DNA of 26,835 nt, taken from the NCBI GenBank assembly GCA_019633425.1, contig WSUB01000311.1, forward strand, positions 1-26,835, in the 5' to 3' direction. This document shows positions 9,540 through 19,500 of this stretch, one piece after another. Position numbers and translations under genes: made by a program. The notes under the pieces were generated by a model. That model was not told the DNA's origin. It saw nothing but the letters and a program-made list of their open reading frames with translations, and searched no databases. The DNA comes from Tulasnella sp. 424. Its lineage: Eukaryota > Basidiomycota > Agaricomycetes > Cantharellales > Tulasnellaceae. Each line of letters begins with the position of its first letter. The stretch's first letter is position 1.

Positions 9540-12500
9540 ATGGCGGTATCGGAGGCGCCCGAACTCGCGGAAGACGCCGGGTTAAAAAAAGCTGTAGGGG
9601 TATTTCACGACTCGAGAGAACGATCACTGATATAGGTTCTTCAAGCGAGATATCCTTAATGGGATGTCCCGCCGAATCCATCCCGCGAAAATCAAATTAA
9701 CAGAAACCCCTAGCAAAAAAGGTGGTCAAGGCGTTGTTGTCGTTGGAACACTCGATGTCCCCGAAGAAGTGAAGGACGAATTGAAGAAAATACTGCCTGA
9801 ACTGAAAGTGGCTGTGAAGAAACTGGAATGGAGGCGGGATGATGCGGAAGAGTCCGCGACGTTTTTCAAGGTATCGTCGGCTGCGTCAACGGTTTCCATC
9901 GTTCACTAACCGCTCTTGCATAGTCTTTCGTCAACGAGCTCGGTCTGATGGAGTCACTCTCTCACCCGAACATTGTTGTGCTCCTCGGATTTGTCGAAGA
10001 CATGGAGAAAGGAGACGCTTGGATGATTTTACCTTGGGAAGGAAATGGCAACGTTCGGGAATTCTTGCAGTCGGGAGAGTGGGATATTCCAGAACGTATA
10101 TCTCTCGTAAGTGTGATCTACGAAGCCAGGAGATAGTTTAGCCACTGACCTTCTGGTATATGTAGATTCAAGATATAGCAAAGGGACTGGAGTACTTGCA
10201 TAGTCGACAACCCCCCATCTGTCATGGTGATCTCAAATCTGTGAGTCCTTCGAGTCCGTTCCTCGGAAGCTTCAACCTAATCTAGTCATCATTCAGTTCA
10301 ACATCCTTGTCAACTCCTCATACCATGCGGTTATCACCGACTTCGGGTCGGCTCGTGTTCGACGAAGCCTCTCAGCAGAGGAAAAGGACAATGGATCGGC
10401 TGGAGCTCTGGTCTGTGAGGACGCAGCCGAAGAGTCGATCTCCCCAACGATCCAGTTCAACGCTTCCACCATGGAGCTCACGTTGACCGGGCCAAAGTTC
10501 AGTACAAGGTGAACAGCTCCCGAGGTGTTGAATAACGGTACGCAGGATTTACCTAGCGACATGTGGGCTTTGGGGTGGGTTGCCTGGGAAGTGAGTCGCG
10601 CCGGGTTCAGTCCCCAGCCATGCCGTTAAATGACAACAGTCGTGACATATCAGGTTGTAACTGGGAAGATCCCCTTTGACGGTCTCAATGTCGAGTCGGT
10701 CATTATAGTGCATACAATTAGGGGGAAATTGCCCGAGATTCGGAAGGACGCCGACCTGTCCCTTGTTCTCAAGGTCTGCAGCCTGATGACGGATTGTTGG
10801 CTCTCAGACCCCGCCAAAAGGATCCAAGCCTCCAATCTTCAGCGAAGGGTTCGAATCATGGTGAGTGTTTTGGTACAGAGTGGGGTAATCGATTCTAAAC
10901 TGAATTTCTTCAAGCCTTCCGTGACTCCTTCGGGCTATTCCGCCGGTGGTCAGAAAGTTCGGTCTGCTCGCCTGCTTCGCGAGCTCGGCATGACATACAC
11001 GCTTCAGGACGATCAAGAAGGGGCAGAGTTCCATTTCCGGTCATCCCTTGATGTTGCGAGGCGAACGAAAGATAGTTTGGCGATGGCGAACGCCTTGCAA
11101 TGCCTGGGGGATGTCCACGGCGCTCAGTCGAGAAATCAGGAGGCGGAGAAGGCTTTCACGGAAGCGCACGACATCCACTCTCGCATCGGGACTGACATGG
11201 GTGCCGCAACCGCGTTGCAGGGCCTGGGGGATGTTTATCGCGTCCAGTCGAGGTATCAGGAGGCGGAGAAGGTTTTCACGGAAGCGCACGACATCCACTC
11301 TCGTATCGGGAACGACGTGGGTGCCGCAAACGCGTTGCACGGCTTGGGAGACATCTATGGCGCTCAGTCAAGGAATGAGGAGGCGGAGAAGGCTTTCACG
11401 GAAACGCACAACATCCACTCTCGCATCGGGAATGACATGGGTGCCGCAAACGCGTTGTACGACCTGGGGGGTACTTATTGCCGACAGTCGAGGAATCAGG
11501 AGGCGGAGAAGGCTTTGATGGAAGCGCACGACATCCACTCTCGCATCGGGAATGACACCGGTGCCGCAAACGCGTTGGTCGGCCTGGGGAATGTTTATCG
11601 CAACCTGTCGAGGAATCAGGAGGCGGAGAAGGCTTTCACGGAAGCGTACGACATCCACTCTCGCATCGGGAATGACATGGGTGCCGCAAACGCGTTGCAG
11701 GGCCTGGGGGATATTTATCGCCTCCAGTCGAGGAATCAGGAGGCGGAGAAGGCTTTCACAGAAGCGCACGAGATTCACTCCCGCATCGGCAACGACAACG
11801 GCACTGCAAACGCGTTATTGGGCTTAGGCGATACCTATCGCGCTCAGTCGAGGACTAGCGAGGCTGAAAAGGCTTTCAATCACGCCCACAACATCTACTC
11901 TCGCATCGGAGCAATCCAGGGCACCGCGAACGCGTTACGCCTCCTCGCAATGCTTTATAGTGACCAGTGCAGATACGACGATGCGGAGGCGTCCTACCGC
12001 CTGGCATTTGCTTCTTATGAGAATGCTGAGGACGGTGACAGCAAAGCCCGAACACTCCTAGCCTTCGGACATGATCATAATACCCAGTGCAGATATCCCG
12101 AGGCGGAGGAGGCTGCCACCGAAGCTCTTGCTATTTGGATCAGCACTGGCGACGAGGAACGTCAAGCGCATGCTTTGTTACTTTTGTCGCTGATCTTCAA
12201 ATCTCAATCAAGGGGCGGCGAAGAAAAGGATGCGCTTACTCAAACCGAAGCCCTATTTGCGCGAATCAATCATCAGACAAATCATGCAGCTATATTGGAT
12301 CGGCTCGGCGGTATCCACGTCGCGCAGGGCACGTACGACGAAGCCGAGGAGTATTTCCGCCTTGCTCAAGCTGTATTCTCAAGCATGGACGACGTTCGCG
12401 GTGAAGCCACCGAGTTGCTCAGACTTGGGAGGATGTACGTCGTCCAGGGTCGACATGACGGAGCGGAAGAATGCTTCGCCGACGCGCGTGTAGCATATGC

Positions 12501-12744
12501 GAGGATTGCCGACGTGCAGGGTGAAGCCGAGGCGTTGGATGGACTGATGAGCGTACACGCTCTGCGAGGCAATTTTGTCGATGCGAAGGCCGCTTGCGTG
12601 AAGGCTCGCGAAATGTACGCGCAAATGGGGTTACCGATGAGTGAGATGTGTAAAACGACTTGGGAAATCGTCGCGGTTCTGGATAACCCAATCGGATCGA
12701 TGTTAGCCGGTCTTCTCCAATCACAGAAGCCCAGCGCTTTGTGA
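9540..12744 (+). pseudogene. Kinase-TPR gene 1, interrupted by a nonsense codon
   Basis: By comparison with the intact paralogue the exons are 9540-9593, 9646-9870, 9924-10106, 10166-10240, 10297-10590, 10654-10860 and 10915-12744, 955 codons in all. The start is fixed by an in-frame TGA immediately before the ATG. The kinase part shows GGQG in the glycine loop, VAVKK for the ATP-binding Lys, CHGDLKS with the catalytic Asp, then FN and DFG. At 10510-10512 the frame has TGA (codon 251) where the paralogue has TGG, just before TAPEV. Everything after it, including SDMWALG, the DPAKR end and a cap plus 13 TPR units, stays open. The break is therefore recent, is read through, or is a sequence error; a truncated kinase or a separately started TPR protein are other possibilities. 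No other defect is visible. Exon indels relative to the paralogue are all multiples of three. Confidence 0.8.
11086..12645 (+). repeat. TPR array of gene 1: 13 units of 120 bp
   Basis: Each unit encodes 40 residues in register with the canonical TPR (L4, L7, G8, Y11, A20, F24, A27). Units 1-6 (11086-11805) are near-identical in DNA, and units 7-13 are diverged. In the core, positions 5 (Q, Q, H, Y, V, Q) and 13 (A, V, A, R, N, L) vary most, while stretches such as EAEKAFTEAHDIHSRIGND repeat almost unchanged. The repetition also creates long empty frames on both strands, which are not genes. Confidence 0.95.
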
Positions 12745-12748
12745 TGAA

Positions 12749-12811
12749 GTAGGTATTTATGGTCCGTAGGCTGCAGCGCTCTTTGAATAGCTAATGGCTC
12801 TCGTTTCTCAG
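12749..12811 (+). other. Probable 3' UTR intron of kinase-TPR gene 1
   Basis: A GTAGGT donor begins four bases after the stop codon, followed by a GCTAAT branch-like sequence and a TCTCAG acceptor, 63 nt in all. Gene 2 has the same arrangement with GTAGGT, ACTAAC and CCTAG (64 nt). Conservation of all three signals with differing length supports a real intron. It is close enough to the stop that it need not trigger nonsense-mediated decay. Confidence 0.5.
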
Positions 12812-13011
12812 ACGACCCCGGATTCTTCATACGTTCTGTGGATGTATTCCCGGCTTCTGCTCGCAAACATCTTTTTCGATTATGTCCCATGTCGCTCATT
12901 GTATTCCAAACACCTCCCCTCTTATGTTGCCGTTTATGTCCTGTAGATCCATCGTTTTCGCAGCACGCGTACCCTCGTTTTTTCTTCGCCAAATGACACT
13001 TCTTCTTCTTT

Positions 13012-13100
13012 TCAGCCTTCGTCCAAGGGTCCTAGCCGGGCGACGTCCAACACTCTCAAGTAAGCCTGGTGCGAGCCAGCTGAGAGGATAGTCTCCGCAC
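13012..13100 (-). other. Shared minus-strand tail frame downstream of gene 1 (doubtful)
   Basis: A minus-strand frame ending at 13012-13014 reads SAGSHQAYLRVLDVARLGPL before a two-residue end and stop. The copy beside gene 2 (20708-20917) reads the same with SAGSHPYLRV and stops at the same place. The length difference is exactly three bases, so the frame is kept. Here the upstream part present in the other copy is missing. It may be chance in well-conserved duplicated DNA. Confidence 0.15.
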
Positions 13101-13282
13101 ACGGCCCGGCACAACCCGAATCCCCACAGCACACCCCCCCAAAGTCAAGTTTATCGTGGACAAGCAAAGTCTGATGCCAGAGAAAAGTCTATCATTATCT
13201 GATGACACCAAAATCAAGAAGAAACAGAGGCATATACATCGATCCACCACGACGAGTAATTGCAGCTGAGGTCGAGGTTGAA

Positions 13283-13389
13283 TATCCAAATTACATAACT
13301 CTATATCTCAGTGTACATCAAAGTCTTCTATGATATCTCTCCCTCCCCTTCTTTCCCTTAGAACGCGACAGTCGATGAAGGTAAAGTCT
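13283..13389 (+). repeat. Repeat A fragment (third, truncated copy)
   Basis: It holds the first 110 bases or so of repeat A (atctcagtgtacatca, then cccttagaacgcgacagtcgat) and stops at aaagtctcc. Repeat B of unit 2 begins there. The shared ctccg/ccgg bases at the join suggest a recombination or end-joining breakpoint. Confidence 0.8.
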
Positions 13390-13686
13390 CCGGATTTGCA
13401 CAATGATTTTGTGAATATTGACGCCGGGCGTGACCAATTTGCTTTAGTTATTCAGTGACGTTCTGAGGATTTTCCAGTTGGTTCAAGGAATATGGAAGGG
13501 TCCGAACCAAATTCGGATACCTCGTTGGGAAGGACCCTTTTATGCACTCAACCCCCGGTCCCCTGTCCCTGGTCTATCGCTATGATCCCAAACCCTTACA
13601 GCCAGTCACGCTGTCACAAAACGTCCGGGGAGTGGAGAAAATATTCCATATGGGATGCCATCGAGGGCTTGAACAGCAAGCTCAGT
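13390..13686 (+). repeat. Repeat B, copy 2
   Basis: This is collinear with 5562-5888 and, unlike that copy, continues without interruption into the kinase upstream DNA. It therefore shows the ancestral join. It is 30 bp or so shorter through small deletions around 13530 and 13640. Confidence 0.8.
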
Positions 13687-13964
13687 AACGATTATGCCCT
13701 GCATCTGACGGTACCAACACTCCACCAGCGGAAACAAAGTAGTTTGGACCACAGTCGTTCACTCAATAGCCAGGACATGTTTTAGCTTTATTCCCTCAAT
13801 ATAGGATGGACACGGGCCAAGATTTTGTGTACAGGTACTCGACGATGAGTGGTGCCGTCCAAATGAAAATATGTGACAGGCGTTACGTGCGGAGTGAGGA
13901 GAGAAAAAAAAGGTCCGGTTTCTTCAGGGGACGCCTATATACCGTTGAATGGGGCCGGGAATTA

Positions 13965-14267
13965 CAGCTGTTTGCAAAACTCGAGAGACTTTCTTGCGCA
14001 CTCACACAGGATTCCCGCGCCATCCGCTCAGGCACGAAGGCGCTGTGCTCCACACTTCCCCGCCCAAGATGGGCCCCCGTCAACATCGAAATCTCTCCCC
14101 CCCGCTGCAGCTTGCACCCCTCCATCCATGACCAACTCTCGAGTCGAGCGGATCAAAGTGGGCGAGGTGGGGAGAGGAGTAGCGGACATTACTTCGTGCC
14201 TGAGCGGATGGCGTGGGAGTCCTGTGTGAGTGCCCAAGAAAGTCTCTCGAGTTTTGCAAACAGCTGT
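13965..14267. mobile_element. 303-bp Tc1/mariner-like MITE with TA target duplication
   Basis: The ends are inverted repeats of 75 bp (13965-14039 and 14193-14267) with only three mismatches. They start cagctgtttgcaaaactcga, and TA flanks the element on both sides (13963-13964 and 14268-14269). The size, long terminal inverted repeats, TA duplication and lack of any transposase frame fit a non-autonomous Tc1/mariner-type element. The frames across it (for example 13873-14229) are by-products. Removing it and one TA restores the sequence seen in unit 1. Confidence 0.85.
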
Positions 14268-14275
14268 AAAAAAGA

Positions 14276-15474
14276 CCCCCACCCCGGTCGCGCAGGTCGG
14301 CTTTGAGGAAATCGTGGAGTTGGGCAGATTATTCCAGGCCTGTGGGACCGCCGCCGACAACGACTAAAAGGCACACACGACGTTAGTCTGAGGATGTCGG
14401 TGTCGAGGCTGTTATGGCGCCCAGCTTACTCAAGTGCATTAGACGATTGCCTTCTTCCTCGCTCTGGTCGGGGAACGCGGCGGCCTCTGTACAGTGCACG
14501 ACGCGCTCGCGAAGTTTCTCAGCGTTAGACAATTCCTTCAAGAAGCATGACTGCTGGAAACAACGAATTGCCACAGGCGATAAGGAAGGAGCGTCACGAT
14601 CAGCAAAACCAACGATATCCTGGGCTCGCTGCTCTCACCTTTTGTGACGCCGGGAATGTCAAGCTTCTCGGTCTCAGCGCTGATAGCGTTGACCAGGATA
14701 TCGCAAGGAAAAATCATGTTCTTCACGCCTCCCTTGATTTATGACAAGTCGGAGATTGTGCCTTACTTGTTGTTCGGGTTGACTTTGCGAGCCTCGGCTT
14801 CATAGATTGAGACTCGGCGTGCTTTGTGTCGGGCCCATAGCGGGTAGATTGGATGATTGAGCAGGCCTCGAGAATTCCAGCTGTGATTGAGGGAAGCGGA
14901 GGCGTGAAGAGAAAGTAGTTACGCGGGCTGACGAGGACGCAAGTGTGCACAATGGGTGCTGGAGAGAGATTTACAGAATTGCAGTCTGGACTGGGTGAAT
15001 GTACGATCTAGAGACTCACGACGTTATAATCCTCGGTGTGCACGTTCTGCAACATGCTCGTCGCAGCCCAACCACTCCCGAGAAGGGCGGCGGTCTTCTT
15101 GTCCTTATCAAAGGGATTTCGACATGGTGGGGGTGAGTCTCCTGAGTCGCAGAGTACATAAAAGTTCCGGTCGTGCCAAGCACGGTGACCAAGGTGACCC
15201 TACCGAACGCCGTCAGCGCTCGACGCAATGGTGGTAGTGTTGAGATGGCGTCCTCAGTTCTACGGCGCGGGCCGTCCGAGACGTCGTGAATAGCGTTGAG
15301 GAGGTAGATGATCCAACTGGCAGGGTTGGAGCCAGCGGCTTGCGAGCGAGGGTATTGAGAGTCCTCCTTGCGGCTGTTCAAGATTGTGGACCATGTTGTC
15401 GAGCACTCGATCTTGTCCTTAACGCTCGACCTACGTAGGGTTGCGCGGAGAGTTGGGGAGCAGTTCGCAGACAA
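14276..15474 (-). pseudogene. Alternative (type II) NADH dehydrogenase pseudogene, 5' half
   Basis: Read on the minus strand, pieces appear in the order of the fungal rotenone-insensitive NADH:ubiquinone oxidoreductase (NDE/NDI type). They are a leader with a hydrophobic stretch (TAFGRVTLVTVLGTTGTF), the FAD-binding KKTAALLGSGWAATSM (about 15040-15105), NYFLFTPPLPSITAGILEA, SIIQSTRY, HKARRVSIYEAEARKV, FLKELSNAEKLRERVV and, at about 14333-14368, the second dinucleotide fold VVGGGPTGLE. The working enzyme oxidises NADH at the inner mitochondrial membrane without pumping protons. Frameshifts (for example near 15112) and substitutions kill this copy. It stops soon after the second fold, and the C-terminal half is absent. 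Intron-like GTAAG and GTGAGT sites remain between the pieces, so it was copied as DNA and not from mRNA. Confidence 0.75.
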
Positions 15475-15578
15475 GAATGGGGGTTAGGGGGGGTTCACTT
15501 GAGGCACGACCCTTACCCCCCATTTCTCTCACATCGTAAAAAGGGGTATATTATTGCCCCCAACTGTATGGACGCGCT

Positions 15579-15682
15579 GGTTATTTCACAGCCAACGAAC
15601 ACGAGCAACGCAGGTCATCTCAATTGTGCACATGTGCTTTCTCCTCGTGAACGTCATGCATGAGGAACTGGGGCATGATGGC
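15579..15682 (+). repeat. Repeat C, copy 1 (about 104 bp)
   Basis: This matches 22338-22440 in the same orientation (ggttatttcacag at the left, ctggggcatgatggc at the right) with about ten differences. No coding potential or terminal structure is visible. Here it lies in the block carrying the NADH dehydrogenase pseudogene. Confidence 0.8.
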
Positions 15683-16385
15683 TGATGTCGAGTCGGAAGG
15701 CCATGACTCGAACTGCCTGCCCGGCTAAAAAATCCCTCTTCGAAGCACTGGAGACTGCAGCTGGGGAGCGGGGAATTAAAAAGGACTTGATCGCGCGATT
15801 ATTGCCTCGAAAGCCACATTTTGTGGCTTGCAGGTTACTTTCCACGCTGGGTCCATTTCAACTGCCAATACGACAACAGGACATGAATGTTGACTTCGGA
15901 TGGGCTTGGAACTGCACAAGGGGTTAAGCGAGTTGCAGAATAGTCGACAAAAGCTGATTATATGTAATTCAATTGAAGTAGTTGGAAACATCGCTGTGAA
16001 AAGGCCTCCGAAGGGGCTTATGCTGTGAGAGGAACAAAGCCACACAAACTTGAAGCTATGTGTAGAACATCGAAAGCTTCTATCCTCATGGCCCTCCCTT
16101 GCACGAACCACGACCTTACCTCCGCTCTAGACATGAAGTACTCCTACCACTCACAGAAAAGAAGCCTCCCCGGTCCTTGGTACCACGAGCAGTACGCCTA
16201 ATGAGGCACGAAGGGGCGTTTAAGCCGATTACGGCGTTTTCGCTCACGGAATTCTTTGCTTCGAACGGAAATTCCATGATCGAGAAAGCTGTGAGGATAT
16301 ATGCGGGATATTGCGAGGTGACGCATGTTTTGTGCGGACAAGTGTGGAGGTGAGGCTTGTCTACGCGCTGCGTTCGTGCATTTAT

Positions 16386-16392
16386 TATAAAA
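16386..16392 (+). promoter_or_regulatory. TATA box of kinase-TPR gene 2
   Basis: TATAAAA lies 139 bp before the ATG, inside gcatttattataaaagctt, which is shared with gene 1. A CT-rich leader follows. The upstream DNA back to 15771 is also shared with gene 1, so the two genes probably started with the same regulation. In this copy the MITE and pseudogene block lie about 750 bp upstream of the start codon. Confidence 0.65.
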
Positions 16393-16524
16393 GCTTTCGC
16401 GGTGCGGAGGTCGACCGTCAGACCCTCAAAACCACTCTGCCTCTCATCCCTTCCACTTGATTCTCTTACCACTCTGAAACCTCTGATCCCTCCGCATCTT
16501 CACCTCAAACAAACTTCAGATTGA

Positions 16525-19500
16525 ATGTCGGTCTCGAACTCGACGGCGCCCATACTCGCGGAAGACGCCGGGTTGAAAAAAGCTGTATGGGTATTTCACG
16601 ACTCGAGAGAACGATCACTGATATGGGATCTTCAAGCGAGATATCCTTATCGGAATGTCCTCCCGCCGAATAGATCCCACCAGAATCAAAATGAAAGAAG
16701 CGCAAACGGGTAAAAGAGGCGGTCAAGGCGTCGTTGTCATTGGAACCCTCAGCCCCCCCGAAACGATGGAGGACAGCTTGCCTGAACAGAAAGTGGCCGT
16801 GAAGAAGTTAGAGTGGCAGCGAAATGATGCAGAAGAGTCCGCGAAGTTTTTCAAGGTATCGTCGGCTACGTCAACGGTCTTCATCGTTCTCTAACCGCTC
16901 TTTCATAGTCTTTCGTCAACGAGCTCAGCCTGATGGAGTCACTCTCTCACCCTAACATTATTATGCTCGTCGGCTTTGTCGAAGACATGGAGAAAGGAGA
17001 CGCTTGGATGATTTTGCCTTGGGAAGGAAATGGCAACGTTCGGGAATTCTTGCAGTCAGGCGAGTGGGATATTCCAGAACGTATATCTCTCGTAAGTGCG
17101 ATTAACAATGCTAGGAGATAGTTTGGCCACTGACCTTCTGGTATATGTAGATCCAAGATATAGCAAGGGGACTGGAGTACTTGCATAGTCGACAACCCCC
17201 CATCTGTCATGGTGACCTCAAATCTGTGAGTCCTTCGAGTCCGTTCCTCAGAAGCTTCAACCTAATCCAGTCGTGATTCAGTTCAACATCCTTGTCAACT
17301 CCTCATACGAAGCAGTTATCACTGACTTCGGGTCGGCTCGTGTTCGACGAAGCCTCCCAGCAGAGAAAAAGGACAATGGGTCGGCTGGAACTCTGGTCTG
17401 TGAGGACGCAGCCGAAGAATCGATCTCCCCAACGATCCAGTTCAACGCTTCCACCATGGAGCTCACCTTGACCGGACCAAAGTTCAGTACAAGGTGGACA
17501 GCTCCCGAGGTGTTGAATAACGGAACGCAGAATTTACCCAGCGACATGTGGGCTTTGGGTTGGGTTTCCTGGGAGGTGAGTCGGACGCGGTTCAGTTTCT
17601 ACGCATTTTCCGCTAACTTACAACTGTGGTGACATGTCAGGTTGTAACTGGGAAGATTCCCTTTGACGGTCTCAATGTCGAGTCGGTCATTATAGTACAT
17701 ACAATTAGGGGGAAATTGCCCGAGATTCGGAAGGACGCCGACCTGTCCCTTGTTCTCATGCTCTGCAGCCTGATGACGGATTGTTGGGTCTCAGATCCCG
17801 CGAAAAGGATCCAGGCCTCCACTTTTCAGCGAAAGGTTGGCATCATGGTGAGTGCTTTGGAACAGAGTGGGGTAATCGATTCTAAAATGAATTTTTCAAG
17901 CCTTCCGCGACTCCTTCGGGCTATTCCGCCGGTGGTCAAAAAGTTCGGTCTGCTCACCTGCTCGTCGAGCTCGGCAGAATATACGATCGTCAGGGCGATG
18001 CAACAATGGCAGAGTTCCATTTTCGGTCATCCCTTGATGTTGCCAGGCGAACGAAAGATAGTTTGGCGATGGCGAACGCCTTGGATTGCCTTGGGAATCT
18101 TTACCGCGTTCAGTGGAGGAATCAGGAGGCGGAGAAGGCTTTCACGGAAGCATACGACGTCCACTCTCGTATCAGGAATGACCTGGGTGCCGCAAACGCG
18201 TTGGTCGGCCTGGGGAATATTTATCGCGAGCAGTCGAGGAAGCAGGAGGCAGAGAAGGCTTTCACGGAAGCACACGACATCCACTCTCGCATCGGGAATG
18301 ACATGGGTGCCGTAGAGGCGTTGGAGGGCCTGGGGAATATGTATCGCCGCCAGTCGAGGAATCAGGAGGCGGAGAAGGCTTTCACGGAAGCGCACGACAT
18401 CCACTCTCGCGCCGGGAATGACCTGGGTGTCGCAAACGCGTTGAACGGCTTGGGAGAAATCTATCGCGCTCAGTCGAGGAATCAGGAGGCGGAAAAGGCT
18501 TTCACGGAAGCGCACGACATCCTCTCTCGCATTGGGGATAACCTGGGTGTCGCAAACGCGTTGAGCGGCTTGGCACAAATCTATAGCGTTCAGTCGAAGA
18601 ATCAGGAGGCGGGGAAGGCTTTCACGGAAGCGCTCGACATCCACCATCGCATCGGGAACGACCTCGTTGCCGCAAACGCGTTGAAGGGCTTGGGAGAAAT
18701 CTATCGCGCTCAGTCGAGGTATCAGGAGGCGGAGAAGGCTTTCACGGAAGAGCACGACATCCAATCTCGCATCGGGAATGACAGGGGTGCCGCAAACGCG
18801 TTGGTCGGCGTGGGGAATATTTATCGCCACCAGTCGAGGAATCAGGAGGCGGAGAAGGCTTTCACGGAAGCGCACGACATCCACTCTCGCATCGGGCATA
18901 TCATGGGTGCCGCAAACGCGTTGGACGGCTTGGGAAAACTCTATCGCCGACAGTCGAGGTATCAGGAGGCGGAGAAGGCTTTCACGGAAGCGCACGACAT
19001 CCACTCTCGCATCGGGAATGACTTCGGTGCCGCAAACGCGTTGGACGGCTTGGGAGATATCTATCGCGCTCAGTCGAGGAATCAGGAGGCGGAGAAGGCT
19101 TTCACGGAAGCACACGAGATTCACTCTCGTATCGGGATTGACATGGGTGCCGCAAACGCGTTGCACGGCTTGGGACAAATCTATCACCTACAGTCGAGGT
19201 ATCAGGAGGCGGAGAAGGCTTTCACGGAAGCGCACGGCATCCACTCTCGCATCGGGAACGACCTCGGTGCCGCAAACGCGTTGGACGGCTTGGGAGAAAT
19301 CTATCGCGCTCAGTCGAGGAATCAGGAGGCGGAGAAGGCTGTCACGGAAGCGCACGAGATCCACTCTCGCATCGGGAATGACCTCGGTGCCGCAAACGCG
19401 TTGCAGGGCTTGGGAGAAATCTATCGCGCTCAGTCGAGGAATCAGGAGGCGGAGAAGAGTTTCACAGTAGCGCACGAGATCAACTCCCGCATCGGCAACC

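Larger units (their letters stand above)
8511..13389 (+). repeat. Large segmental duplication, unit 1 (promoter, kinase-TPR gene, 3' flank)
   Basis: This run is collinear with 13679-21230, apart from the insertion at 13965-15770 in unit 2, six extra TPR units in unit 2, and about 150 bp missing downstream here. The upstream kilobase is as similar as the coding part, so the genes were duplicated as DNA with their regulatory regions and all introns. It ends within repeat A at a junction with repeat B of unit 2, giving a head-to-tail tandem arrangement. Confidence 0.85.
13957..15783. repeat. Direct repeats flanking an inserted block (gggaattaaaaa)
   Basis: Unit 1 has one uninterrupted gggaattaaaaaag at 8804-8817. 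Unit 2 has it twice. One copy is at 15771-15783 with one A fewer. The other is split by the MITE: gggaatta at 13957-13964 continues as aaaaag at 14270-14275. The repeats enclose the NADH dehydrogenase pseudogene and repeat C (14276-15770). They look like a target-site duplication of about 13 bp, or a repair scar. Confidence 0.7.

Noticed and set aside
10650..10835. Minus-strand frames opposite kinase exon 6, found in both genes
   Set aside because: They are shadows of conserved exon sequence.
18027..19187. A 386-codon minus-strand frame opposite the TPR array
   Set aside because: It repeats with the same 40-residue period as the TPR units and exists because the 120-bp repeat is open in more than one frame. 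The plus-strand exon explains it.
18778..19470. A 230-codon Arg-rich plus-strand frame inside the array
   Set aside because: This is an off-frame reading of the same repeats (RRRRRLSRKRTTST pattern). Gene 1 shows the same artefact.
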